DNA of 64,000 nucleotides, from positions 44,047,585 through 44,111,584 of the forward strand of contig NC_068358.1 of assembly GCF_020536995.1 (NCBI RefSeq), read 5' to 3'. Below are positions 23,169-34,329 of the stretch, one piece after another. The DNA is from Dreissena polymorpha (lineage: Eukaryota > Mollusca > Bivalvia > Myida > Dreissenidae). Position 1 is the first letter of the stretch; each line of letters begins with the position of its first letter. The notes below the pieces were generated by a model, which saw only the letters and a program-made list of their open reading frames with translations, was not told the origin of the DNA and ran no database searches. Both the position numbers and the translations under genes were made by a program.

Positions 23169-24474
23169 TAGTGTTTTTCCCAGGAGGGCAAAGGGGCATG
23201 GCGCATTACTTTCAAAAAGGGCATTTTAGCGCGCAGTTTAGGCAAAAAAGGGCAAAAACGTTCCCTGAATACCTGAATTACGGGGCAACATGTAATCGCA
23301 TCTGAAGCAGTTGTGGAAAAAATAACATATTAACAAGCACATGAAATGGTAATTGATGTATTAAACTTACTATGATTTATATTAATATATTTACCTTGCA
23401 ATGTACATTTAAGTTCCATGCTGTTTCAATAAACTGTACAGCACGACAAACATAATAAAGCAATATATGCATATGAATCTGATTATACACAGATCCACTA
23501 ACATATAATTGAAACCATATTTGTCTTATCCCATTTTCTAACAATAATCTTGCCAGATGTTTAAAATAACATTGCGAGTAAATTGATCGCTAACAATATG
23601 CAAACACTCGTTTCCGTGACATACATCCACCAAGTAGATTACAAATAAATAAATAATGTTGTTGCTATCTAAAACATTTTTATGCATCGTTGATTTTCAC
23701 AGACATTTCATTAATTCCTTCTTTATGTTTAATCTACATCGTTAATTCGATCGTTTACGACGTTATTTGCAATTTTTGCCGAGTCGCATTTTAATTCTGT
23801 ATAGTCCGCCATGTTGTTCAAATGTCAAATGATGTAAGCGACAGGTGCGAATGGCAACGTTAAATCGTATACGCGATTCGCATTTTGTTAAATTAGTATA
23901 CGTCTCAGTAATTATTTCAATAATTAGATCTAATTATCTTTAAGACGAAAGCAATAAAGAATAAATTTGTTTTTGTTTTTAAATGTAATTATGCGTAAAA
24001 ATATATGTTTTGATATAACTGAATAATGCATGCAATGCACAATTGCCACGAGCATAACATCGAGTTTTTCATCAAAAGTCTCCGAAGTAAGTACGCTTGG
24101 TATAACATAGCCTCTGGCATTATCGATTGATACTGACACGGGGTTATTCACGCATGACTAATTCACAGCTTTGGAGCAGTCTAAAAATCGAGCACTGTAA
24201 TAGATTAAATCTGCTCAAATAATATAGTCGATTAGACGTTGACGTCTCTCGAGTAAATCAAGCACAGTCGGAGCGTCACAGACAATCAAGGACGCTGATT
24301 TTGCGGACCAAGTAAAATCGTAAGGCAATAAAGATGTTATCGATAAGGGCGCGTGGCGAAATTTGCCTTTGAAAAAAGGGCGCGTGGCGAAATTTGCCTT
24401 TGAAAAGGGCAGCGTGGCGATCCGGGAGGGCGGCGTGGCTTTTCGCCACGCTAAAATGGCCTGGGAAAAACACT
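23169..24474. mobile_element. hAT-like non-autonomous TIR element
   Basis: Termini are inverted: TAGTGTTTTTCCCAGG on the left and CCTGGGAAAAACACT on the right. The flanks repeat AGGAATG exactly (23162-23168 and 24475-24481). The CAGTGTTTTTCCC-like terminus and a duplication of 7-8 bp point to the hAT superfamily. The 1.3-kb interior shows no transposase. Near the right end is a tandem pair of about 31-bp units carrying GGGCGCGTGGCGAAATTTGC. Confidence 0.7.
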
Positions 24475-24481
24475 AGGAATG

Positions 24482-24753
24482 AGCTGTTTTATGCTTCTAT
24501 TAAAAACCATTTGGCTTCATGGACAACAATAACCTCATAAATATAAAAAGCTGTATTGTTGCTGTGGTGTCAAACACATAAAATTAATAGCTAAGCACAT
24601 TTTGACGAACACCAAACAAGCCAGTTAAGATTATAAAAATACACTTGTGCCGAATCATTATTTTACTGATATATTTGTGAATAATACATGTAAATCCACC
24701 TGGGGCACTTCAAACCTCAAAATACACAAATAACAAAAAGCTATAAAACATGG
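24482..24753 (-). other. presumed ADPGK 3' UTR / downstream
   Basis: Lies directly downstream of the ADPGK stop codon on the minus strand. No canonical AATAAA was found close to the stop on that strand, so the 3' end is undefined. Confidence 0.3.
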
Positions 24754-25302
24754 TCACGAAAACTTGAATGAAGAATACATGAGACCAGTTGCTGAGATAG
24801 CATCTCCTAAACCTACAGTTTTGGAAGGATTTATACAAACAAGTACTGGGCTGAACACAAAATGAAAACCATCCTTCTCCCATGAAAATACTGGATTATT
24901 TTCATCAAAAATGATATCATGGCTCCCTGAGAATAGTTTGAAAGTTTTTGGTATACGCAGTTCTATGTCCTCGGGTGACAATGCTTTGGTATCACAGGCT
25001 TGCCGCCCAGCTATTCTGGTTCCTGCGGCAACAGCTGATTCTGAGTTGAACCAAACATCAGGCAGAGAACCGATTATGTGGTATGTGAGAGAATGGAAGT
25101 GCACTCGAGTCAACCTTGACGTTGGATTTTTCTTTGAATAACCGTAGGTTTTTAACAGCCAGAGAACCATATCGCTGATTTTGTGGATTTCAGGTTGTCC
25201 TTCCCGTTCATTGTAATAACTAGCATGGGGCCCGCCACCTACATAGGAGGCAAATGTAAGCTCTTGCTCGTTCAGGCCTATAGAGGATACTTCAGAAGCC
25301 AC
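24754..25302 (-). CDS. ADPGK: ADPGK exon 5 (terminal)
   Basis: Acceptor TTACAG, starts VASEVSSIGLNEQEL and ends GLGDAISATGLMYSSFKFS then TGA. Contains the ADP/glucose site segments VHFHSLTYHI and AVAAGTRIAG. Confidence 0.93.
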   Translation of the reverse strand: MASEVSSIGLNEQELTFASYVGGGPHASYYNEREGQPEIHKISDMVLWLLKTYGYSKKNPTSRLTRVHFHSLTYHIIGSLPDVWFNSESAVAAGTRIAGRQACDTKALSPEDIELRIPKTFKLFSGSHDIIFDENNPVFSWEKDGFHFVFSPVLVCINPSKTVGLGDAISATGLMYSSFKFS

Positions 25303-28300
25303 CTGTAACAGAGTAAAAAACAATATAGACAAAACCATTCAACAACAACACCTGTTTAAAGCACAAATTCAAATGTAATATGTTTGTAATGATTCATTTT
25401 GTAATTGTATATATATCTTGAGCACTTCACGCATTTCTTTAATGATAAAGCAAGTATTCCTCACTAGCTTAGATAAAACACTAATAGATTTTTTTTAACA
25501 CAGGCAACAATTTATTTGTAATTTGAACATTAAAGCTACAAGAACATTTCCTTTCAACAGCCGTTTCACCCACCATCTGCATTATTTGTGTCACACAGTC
25601 TTTATTGGCCATGCTAGCCAGCTCCAAATGCACCGGTATATTACGGGGAATTCCTCCTAGCCCATTCCTCACTGCCTGAAGCTTATCTGACACAAAGGCA
25701 TGTGTCTGCATTTCCAAAAGGTGCAAACCACTTAGTATGACTAGATCCGGATTAAATGGTCCAAGATTTTTGAAAAACTTATTAAGCATGGTCAGCTTGG
25801 AGTTAGATTCATCGTAGCTTGTTATAAATCGGTTTGCAACCGGTGACCGAAGATTGTCCCATTGTTCATTGAGTCCGTACTCCATTATTAAGTGGACTTC
25901 ATCTTCTGTAATAAGGCTGTTTTCTGGCACTATGATATTTGAAGGAATAAGATCTTTCAGAGCTGGTCCTATCGGACCCACTAGTTGTACCTACAAAAGA
26001 AAACAAGGGACAAAATTGTCACAAAACCAGGTTTTCATTGTGAAAAAAAATCTGATAAAGGGAGAAAACTCAAACTGAACTTTTGAAATGAACAAACAAA
26101 ATTAACCCCCTTTGTAAGTTTGTTTTTAAAAAAATCTATTTTTAGTCGTGGCGACCTTGACATTGGAGATATTGACGTGATTCTTTCGTGCGACACACCG
26201 TCCCATGATGGTGAACAAATGTGCCAAATGATTTTAAAATCTCACAATGAATGACATAGTTATGGCCAGGACAAGCTCATTTATGGCCATTTTTGACCTT
26301 TGAACTCAAAGTGTGACCTTGACCTTGGAGATATCGCGGTAATTACGTGCGACACACCGTCCAATGATGGTGAACAAAATAGCCAAATGATTTTAAAATC
26401 TGACAATGAACGACATAGTTATGGCCCGGACAAGCTTGTTCCGCCCGCCCGCCAGCCCGCCCGCATTCGCCAATCTAATAACCAGTTTTTTCCTTCGGAA
26501 AACCTGGTTAAAAAGGATTGGTTCATGTAAATCGATTCATTTTAAGTAATCTGAGAGCAAATCTCTATGTGAGGGGATGATAAATTTGCCATTGCTTTGT
26601 TAAAACAAGAGGGCCAAGATGGCCCTAGTTCGCTCACCTGAGAGGAGTCGGTTTTTTCAATCTTTACCAAATGTCAAACTTTACCTAGATATTGTCCAGA
26701 CAAACATCCTGGTCAAGTTTCATCATTATTGAACCAAAACACTGGCGTATGGAGTGTTTTTGTTTTTGTAAGATTTGACCTGGTTACCTATATTTTGAGT
26801 TGACCCCCCTTACCAAACATCAAAATTTGCTTACAAAAATAAATATTATGACCAAGATTCATAAAATCTGAAACAAAATTGTGACCTCTAGAGTGTTTAC
26901 AAGGATTTTGTATGTAATATAATGAAAATTTGAACAATCTAAGGGCAATAATTATGGCAATAAATTAATTGATTTTGCTCATTATCAAACTTGACGGAGA
27001 TCTTTCAGCAACTTTGATAAAGAATGCTTGAGAAATGTGAATGCTAGAGTGTTTACGGACAGCGGACAAAGACCTATCCTAAAACTTCACCTGAGCAATC
27101 AGGTGAGCTAAAAAGTGTTTTTTACCTATCTGAGCCATTTTCCAACTTGTCCGAGAAATCAATAAAACCAATGTATTGACTAAGTTTCACGATGATTAGG
27201 CAAAAAATGTGACTTCTAAAGTGTTCGATCACAAGGTTTCTCTCTAGTCACATAAGGAAAACTGCCCCACCCCCCTGGTGGCCATGTTTTTTTACCGATC
27301 TGGACCATTTGCGAAATCATCAGAGATATATATAAAAACAATCTTTTCACCAAGTTTCATGATGATTGGGAAAATAATGTGAGTTCTAGAGTGTTCACAA
27401 GCTTTTTTTACTATATAAATATAAGAAAACAGCCCCCCCCCGGCAGCCATGTTATTCAACTGACCAGAACCATTTTCGAACTCAACTCTTGCATCAACAA
27501 AACAAATGTTCTGACCAAATTTCATGAAAATTGGGCCAAAAATGTGACTTCTAGAGTTTTCACATGTTTTCACTATATACATATAGAGAAAAATGCCCTG
27601 CCCACTGGCGGCCATGTTTTTTCACCGATCTGGACCAGTTTCAAACTCGTCCGCGATATCAATAAAACCAATGTTTTGACAAACTTTCATGATGATTGGG
27701 CAAAAATTGTGACTTCTACAGTGTTTACAAGGTTTCTCTATAGCCAAATAAGGAAAACTGCCCCACCCACTGGCGGCCATATTTTTCATCGGACCGAAAC
27801 CACTTTTGAACTCAACCAACATATCATTAAGGCAAACATTTTGACCATATCTCATGAAAATTGGGCCAAAAATGTGACTTCTAGAGTTTTCACATGTTTT
27901 CACTATATACATATAGAGAAAAATGCCCCGCCCACTGTCGGCCATGTTTTTTCACCGATCTGGACCATTTTCAACTCGTCCGAGATATCAATAAAACCAA
28001 TGTTTTGACCAACTTTCATGATGATTGGGCAAAAATTGTGACTTCTAGAGTGTTTACAAAGTTTTTCTATAGCCAAATAAGGAAAACGGCCCCGCCCACT
28101 GGCGGCCATATTTTTCGACGGACCAGAACCACTTTTAAACTCAACCAACATATCATTAAGGCAAACATTTTGACACAGTTACATGAAGATTGGGCATGAA
28201 ATGTGACTTCTACAGTGTTAACAAGGTTTTTCTTTTTTTTGACCTAGTGACCTAGTTTTTGACCCAGCATGACCCAGTTTCAAACTCGATCGAGATATCA

Positions 28301-31300
28301 TTGGGACAAACCAAGTTTCATGAAGATCGGACAATAAATGTGGCCTCTAGAGTGTTTAAGAACAAATGTGGACGGACGACGGACGGACGACGGACAAAGA
28401 CCGGTCACAAAAGCTCACCTGAGCAATCAATAGAGCAAAAAAAGATATAGTTATTTGCCAGTATTACTGATAGGGCAATCCTTAAAAATTGACTTGGGAT
28501 AAACCGACCCATTACATGGCAACAAAGATCAGTAAGTAGTGGAATTTTTTGTTTTAGCACACGTGAGAACATGGTGATCTTTTGTGATTGACTTTTGTCC
28601 GTCTTTCACCTTGCGTTATCAGTCATTGACATTTGTCATGTGAACACTCTAGAGGCATCATTTGTAGTCAAATGTTAACAAAATTGGTCAAAACATTCAT
28701 TTTAATACTATGTCTGGAAAGTTCAAGACTGGGTCAGATAAGGTCACTTGGTCAAATTATTAAAAAGCTTATTAATATTAAGGTAGTCACATTTTTGTCC
28801 AATAAGATTTGATCAATTTCTTGTTTTCCATATCTCAGCTGGGTTTGAATATGGATCTGGTCCATTGAGAAACATAGCTGCAAGCCAATGAGGAAGGGTT
28901 GTTTTCCTTATATGGACATACAGCAACATTGTGAGCGCTATAGCAGCAACAATGTGAACGCTTTAGGTCGTTTTTTCTGTATAATCTTTGTGAACTTGCT
29001 CAAAATATTTCTTCTAATTATATGTTGATCAAGTTGAATATGGTTCAAGTTTATTAAAAAAATATATGGCCAGGGCAGTTTACCTTACATGGCTTTAGTG
29101 AAACCTTATTAACACATTAGTAGTAATGTTTTTCCTGATTCACACTGAAACATGCTAAGTACATTTGTTCTAATAATATCAGGGCCTAGTTTGGGTCTGG
29201 TCTGAAACCAGAGGCAGTGTTTTTTTCACTATATTGGCAATTGAGCCGGAACCCTTCCCATTAGGAAAAATCGTGTTGTTTTTACTTATATTGGTCAGGG
29301 ACAATCAGTGTTGTTGATTTTCTGTTAAAAATACGTGAACATTCAGAATAAAAGTGATCTCTATTTGATATATACTAAGGTTCAACTAGTTTAGCTTTAT
29401 TTTTTAGATTAATTAAATGTTGACACTCATTAAAAATACCATATACATGTTATTACCATTATATAATTATTTGTTATGTACCTGCGCATCAGGGTATAGC
29501 TCTGAAATCTTCACCGCCATCAAAGCTGCATTGCCACCAATATAGTGCTGAAATGAGCAAAAATATCAGATCTTAGAGAGTGCACATTCCAAAGCTGGTA
29601 TGAAGTTTTGAAAACTTAATTTATCGAGTGAAATAACACCACCTTGGATAAAGTAAGGTATACCTATTACCTATACTTTAACACTGTTAAATAAAGCAAT
29701 CATTAACAGTTTAATGTTTCTTGTTATATTTTGGTAACACTGTATGCTGTTGTTCATGCTTTTTTTTCTCAAAACCAAACAGTAAAGAATGTGAGTTATT
29801 TTATCTTTCAAGTACATGTAGTAGGTAGACTCACATACCAAAAATCAGCTAAATATCTGAAATAGTTTCGTAAAAACCCTCTGGAAAATGGTTATTATAG
29901 AGAAAAGTCCAAGGCAAATAACTTTGCCAATAATCAATGGCCTGTAATGAAATTCAAATTTCATCTGTAAGTCATGTAGGTGGACTCACACACCAAATAT
30001 CAGGTCAATATCTGAAAGCGTTTAGGACAAAAGTCAAGAAAATGGTCAACGGACCGAGAGATGGACAGACAGACAGTCCGACAGCTTTATGCCACCCTAC
30101 CTGCAGCATAAAAACCACCTGAATCACTCTATAACAGGTACATGTATACCGGTAGTACATGTAGCCATAACCATGGTTTGGTTCAAAGGCACATAACTCA
30201 GAAATATGAGAATCAATACTTGTGAAAAATGTGTATTGCACATCTACATTTCACGGACATGATATATTTCAAGTTTCTATTCAATTGCTTCAGAAATGTA
30301 GAAGTAGTACACAAACTTTCATTTTATATAAACCAAACGACAAACCTACAGCATGATTCCAATATACTCCCTGTTAAACTTCTTTTGCAGGGGTATAATC
30401 ATGATAGAAGAGTTGTTTCCATAAAAAAATACGAGTTACTGTAATTTTAGAAAATGATTCTCATCTATTGTTTTAGCTAATTATATTCAAAAAGATTACA
30501 GTTGGCAATATTTTTGACTGAATTTTATCTAAAACCGCAAAGAGAGACAAAGTTGAACTTCTCGCTCTATACTTTACCATTCAAGATCCAAGTATTATAA
30601 TAATTAACAAAAGCTAGAAATTGTCATACATGCTTTTTTTGCAAACTCTCAGCTGCCTGAATAATCTCCTTGAAGACTTTAGCGTTGGTGACAGCTCTCT
30701 CTGCTGCAGATCCCTTCACAAAGTAAAGTGTGAAGGTGTTGACAAGGTCATCAATAGTTGCTAGGTGGACGCTGTCTTGTGGATCACCAGGTCCTTCATG
30801 AAGGGCTTGCAGCAAATCCACACCAGATACTATCAAGTCCAGGTTACAGTTGGTTCTGTTGAATTAAAGAAGAGAGATATGAATGTTAAACATTGTTTTC
30901 AGTTTTGGTGCATCTTACATCAAAGCTGAAAAGAAAACACTGACTTACATGTATAAGGGGACTTACCAATTAAATGACCAATAAAATAATTATTAGATCT
31001 GAGAGCTGAGCATTATAAAAATATACTATTTTGAACACAGCAATGGTAAATAGACTGTACAGATTCATTCAATGCTCAGCCATAACAAAATAACAGCGCA
31101 TGCTTAATACATTAAACTAATGACGCATATGGAAAAGACTAAAAGTTACACTGTTGCTGAGTTAAACATTTTTGAAGACTTATGAAGACTCCACAACGTG
31201 AATTTTCCCAATTTCAGGATTTTTTACGTACATTTTTCCCAATTGGGTTTATCATCGGTACTTTTACCAATTCGGCAAAATAAATCGCTGCCAGAAAAAC

Positions 31301-33988
31301 ATGTCTTGCTGTCAAATGACAAGGGGCATAACTGTAGTCAGTAGCCCAATTGCGGCGAACATCAGCTTAATTGAAGCTAGAAGCCTCATTGAGGCATAGG
31401 TTAGATTCATTGAAGCCATGAGCCTCTTGTACCAAAAGGTCAAGGCAAGGTACAATGTATCCTGAGGAGAGTGTTTTTACATTGATAATCGGGTCGTATT
31501 AAAATATAAACAAATGAAAAGAAGCCTAACAATAAATAAATTGTTTCTAAGCTGATCACTTTACACCTTTCTATTGACTATTTATCTGAATTAAATGATG
31601 ATACTTAAATAATTAGTTCTATGTTGATGATGTTACAATTTTCTGCCAATTATTGATTGAAATTAAAAGGTGATTAATTTGTTGTTTTTTTTACTCACAA
31701 ACCATGCTATTGTAAAGCAATATTATGTCAACCCAATATTATTGTATGTTTATAACGGATTTTCTTGGTTACTAGTTTTCATTTTCTGCAGTCGAACAAT
31801 ATACATATTTTATTTAATGTGCAAAACGCATACAATTTTTCAGATTGTCGTTTTTGGAAACAGTATTTTTCGTCAATTATAATTTATTTTCGAAGTTCTT
31901 AAAAGAAAAAATAGAATGACGAATACATATGCAGTGATACGGACAGTGTGGTTTATAATTTTTCTAATTGTATTCACCAGAAATTGTAATTGGAAAGACT
32001 ATAAAAAGTACAATTAGTAAGGGCTCTTGGTGTGGTGGGGGGTGATCATTCAGCCCAAGAGCCCCGGCCTAATTTTTAGGATTTTAAATGTGGGACAATT
32101 GACACCGCTCTTAAATGTACATGTATAAAATAAATTATGTTTGTACTTTGACATAATTATTATTTACTATATTGAAACTTTGTGCTATATTATGATATGT
32201 CCTTGTTGCCATTAAAAGAAGTATCAAAATGTTGATAGTATATATTATTTCAAAACCAGTTTTCGCGCTCCGAAAAACGAAAACTGGTTGGCTCAAAAAA
32301 AATTTGTGCCAGCGCTAGCCTAGTTGCATTAATTCAAATCTAAGCTTTATAGCCCAATGGGCTGCTTAGAGTTGCAATGCGCTCTCTCTTGTCCATGGGT
32401 GCAAAATGTTATCAACAATGCAAGGGTTAAGGAACACTGAAAATGCAAGAACTTATTAAAGTTTACCTATCTAAACCACAAACTCATCCAAATAGTACCA
32501 TTAAAGCAAGAAATAATTGATTTTATTGACTTAGGTTTTGTTTTGTACGCTGTATCCGCCATATTGGAAAATTGACCCAATATTGGTTAGGTCGCAGTAC
32601 ACCAATATTTTGCACGTCGGGTTATGTGCTCCAGCCTATAAAGTCGATAACGATGTGGTATTCGATACAGAATACACTGTTTCAAATTTAAACATAAAAT
32701 GTCAGCGAGAAAAGTGTGTTGAAACATCATCGTGTTTTTATAGGGTGCATGCAAAGGATAACATCCGTAGGTTGCCATTCAGGTAAATTTAACATGTTTA
32801 TGAAGTTTATTCATTATTTTCCTCAATTTGTCTCGAACGACGTCTGTTTAGTGATGCGCACGGATTCACAGCGCTGAACTGCACCCATGTTTATGAAGGG
32901 GTGCATATGGACTCCCAGAGCCGGCATAGCAAAAATTATCAAAGGCTCTGGGAGTCTGTTTATATGGACTAGCGCTAGCCAAGTTGCAATAATTCAACTC
33001 TCAGCTTAGGCTGAGAGTTGCAATGCGCTCTCTCTTTTTGTGCATGGGTGCAAAATGTTATCAACTATTCAAAGGTTAATGAACACTGAAACTGCAAGAG
33101 CTTATTAAAATTTACCTATCTAAACCACAAACTCATCCAAATGGTACCATTTAAGCAAGAAATAATTGATTTGTATTGACTAAGGTTTTGTTTTGTACAC
33201 TGTATCCGCGATATTGGAAAATTGACCCAATATAGGTCAGGTCGCATTACACCAATATTTTGTACGTCGGGTTATGTGTTGGAGCCAAAAAGTCGATAAC
33301 GATGTGGTATTCGATACAGAATACACTGTTTCAAATTTAAACATAACAATGTCAGCGAGAAAAGTGTGTTGAAACATCGTCGTGTTTTTATCGGATGCAT
33401 GCAACATCCGTAGGTTTCCATTCAGGTAAATTTAACATGGTTATGAAGTTTATTCATTATTTTCCTCAATTTGTCTCGAACGACTTCTGTAACTCTGTTT
33501 AGTGAAGCGCAAGGATTCGCTGCGCTGAACTGCACCCATGTTTATGAAGGGGTGCATATGGACTGCCAGAGCTGCCATAGCAAAAATTATCAAAGGTTCT
33601 GGGAGTCCGTTTATATGGACTAGCGCTAGCCCTGCAAGTACTTATATATCTAGTTATCCATTTAGAAACATTTCATGAGGTATGTTATTTATTAAATAAT
33701 TTGATGTTAATATCAAGTAATATTGTATGTATATAAATACATATGTGGAAGGCAGATAAATATGATTTTTTTAAGTTGTACGAGTAGGTACTGGTACGAA
33801 ATCTCAAATTAAACGTACCCAACAACAATTCTTTTAAATTGTCGATCTGGTTCTTTGATTGATGAATTCCAGAACGTTATTATTGTTTGCTCTTGATCGT
33901 CTAACCCATTCAGACCGTCTTTCCACTTATTGTATAACAAAGCAACAAGGAAAACACATAATCCAAGGCAGAATGATCTAGACAACAT
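24754..33988 (-). CDS. ADPGK: ADP-dependent glucokinase (5 exons)
   Basis: Catalyses glucose phosphorylation with ADP as donor; the animal enzyme is ER-associated. Exons in order: 33988-33819, 30855-30630, 29547-29482, 25990-25574, 25302-24754. They join in frame to 475 codons (the human protein is about 497). The ATG at 33988 is the first in frame after a stop at about 34030. Residues 6-20 are hydrophobic (FCLGLCVFLVALLY), fitting the known N-terminal signal or anchor. Family landmarks: LIVSGVDLLQ, HYIGGNAAL, VGPIGPALKDL, LVILSGLHLLEMQ, HLELASM, GLNEQEL, VHFHSLTYHI and the C-terminal GLGD (residues 457-460), whose Asp is the catalytic base in this ribokinase-fold family. Nothing is broken. 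It is divergent from MTX1. Confidence 0.95.
25574..25990 (-). CDS. ADPGK: ADPGK exon 4
   Basis: Acceptor TTTTGTAG, starts VQLVGPIGPALKDLIPSN, ends CVTQIMQM with donor GTGGGT. The open frame runs on past the donor into the intron for about 90 bases. The donor was chosen because it restores the family's continuity into VASEVSSIGLNEQEL. Confidence 0.85.
26023..26514 (+). mobile_element. tandem-core HINE-like element, family H
   Basis: Left end ACAAAACCAGGTTTTCATTG. Two monomers of about 175 bp share GACACACCGTCC, ATGATGGTGAACAAA and GACATAGTTATGGCC. A CCGCCCGCC run precedes the right-end hairpin AACCAGTTTTTTCCTTCGG followed by AAAACCTGGTTAAAAA. Left AACCAGGTTTTC pairs with right GAAAACCTGGTT. 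Its left end lies about 31 nt from the splice acceptor of ADPGK exon 4. Confidence 0.65.
26604..28438 (+). mobile_element. tandem-core HINE-like element, family B, copy 1
   Basis: Left end AACAAGAGGGCCAAGATGGC, then CCTAGTTCGCTCACCTGAG. A right end CACCTGAGCAATCAGGTGAG then CTAAAA occurs at 27112. After it come about six monomers of roughly 164 bp (near 27282, 27445, 27611, 27775, 27940 and 28104), each with GGCGGCCAT-like, TTTCATGATGATTGG and GTGACTTCTAGAGTG words. A second, more degraded right end is at about 28438 (AGCTCACCTGAGCAATCAAT). Either the right end was duplicated or two elements are joined. It lies in ADPGK intron 3. Confidence 0.65.
28540..29110 (-). repeat. degraded family B-like array
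   Basis: Reverse-oriented monomers recognisable by GTGAACACTCTAGAGGC, GGTCAAAACATT and CCTTATATGG. No intact ends were seen. Confidence 0.5.
29214..29390 (+). repeat. dispersed repeat J, copy 1
   Basis: Carries GTGTTTTTTTCAC, TATTGG, CCC, GAAAAATCGTGTTG and ACTTATATTGG words that recur at 35229, 36955 and, inverted, 45235. Possibly a fragment of a TIR element beginning CAGTG. Confidence 0.4.
29482..29547 (-). CDS. ADPGK: ADPGK exon 3 (66 bp)
   Basis: Small in-phase exon HYIGGNAALMAVKISELYPD plus AQ between acceptor TTTCAG and donor GTACAT. It bears the conserved GGNAAL motif of the sugar-binding region. Confidence 0.92.
29810..30110 (+). repeat. small tandem-core fragment, family K
   Basis: Two monomers of about 158 bp share CATGTAG, ACTCACA, ACCAAA, ATCTGAAA. 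The last is followed by GACAGACAGACAGTCCGAC and TTTATGCCACCCTACC, the same order of short GAC repeats then terminal hairpin text seen in the larger families. Confidence 0.5.
30630..30855 (-). CDS. ADPGK: ADPGK exon 2
   Basis: Acceptor AACAG, reads TNCNLDLIVSGVDLLQALHE through QKKH, donor GTATGA. Contains the KGSAAERAV segment that matches KGAAAER of the family. Confidence 0.9.
30870..32250. other. ADPGK intron 1, no feature recognised
   Basis: AT-rich intronic sequence without a recognised element. Confidence 0.4.
32254..32300. repeat. hairpin with family H-like arms
   Basis: AAAACCAGTTTTCG, a short loop, CGAAAACTGGTTGG. The arms resemble the right-end hairpin of family H at 26480-26514. 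Confidence 0.55.
32312..33620 (+). repeat. tandem duplication of about 655 bp bounded by GCGCTAGC
   Basis: Two adjacent copies (about 32312-32967 and 32968-33620) begin with AGCGCTAGCC. They share ATGCGCTCTCTCTT, AACCACAAACTCATCCAAAT, TTCGATACAGAATACACTGT and GGGGTGCATATGGACT in order, with roughly 95 percent identity by eye. A third AGCGCTAGCC follows at 33621. They lie in ADPGK intron 1. Each copy contains complementary segments (CTCCCAGAGCC and GGCTCTGGGAG). Confidence 0.85.
33819..33988 (-). CDS. ADPGK: ADPGK exon 1
   Basis: From ATG to KRIVVG, donor GTACGT. It ends with two bases of a Gly codon that exon 2 completes (phase 2). Encodes the signal/anchor segment. Confidence 0.9.
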
Positions 33989-34245
33989 GTTTGCATCATC
34001 ACCAACCGGTGCCAAAGGAAGAGAAAGTCAAACCGGTTACAAATCGGAACGGGCATATGTATTAAACACAATTCTAAAAAATAGAGAGTTCGAGATGTGC
34101 CTCTGTAAAATTTGTAATCGACGGTTTTATCATTTATTTTTTACGGCATAATTAATCGTTCTTTCTGTAAGATACTTACTTAACTTACCGATAGTTATTG
34201 TTTGATTATATATTTTCTTTGGGTTAAACTTAAACAAAATAGAAA
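33989..34245. promoter_or_regulatory. putative bidirectional promoter ADPGK/MTX1
   Basis: 257 bp separate the two divergent start codons, so both transcription starts and 5' UTRs must lie here or be spliced from elsewhere. Two AACCGGT-type words occur (about 34005 and 34033). No clear TATA box with matching spacing and no CpG island were seen. Confidence 0.6.
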
Positions 34246-34329
34246 ATGGAGGACAACGTACTTCATTTGGACATCTGGCCAGGTGAATGGGACTTGCCTT
34301 CTGTAGATCCCAACTGCCTAGCAGCATTG
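34246..34329 (+). CDS. MTX1: MTX1 exon 1
   Basis: MEDNVLHLDIWPGEWDLPSV through CLAAL, donor GTGAGA. Start context AAAATGG is favourable. An 11.4-kb intron full of repeats follows. Confidence 0.92.

Noticed and set aside
24911-25141. Plus-strand open frame over ADPGK exon 5
   Set aside because: Antisense shadow of a well-supported exon.
27292-28199. Several overlapping open frames of 80-209 codons on both strands
   Set aside because: They repeat with the 164-bp monomer of family B. The open frames result from a repeat period and composition that avoid stops, with no known domain.
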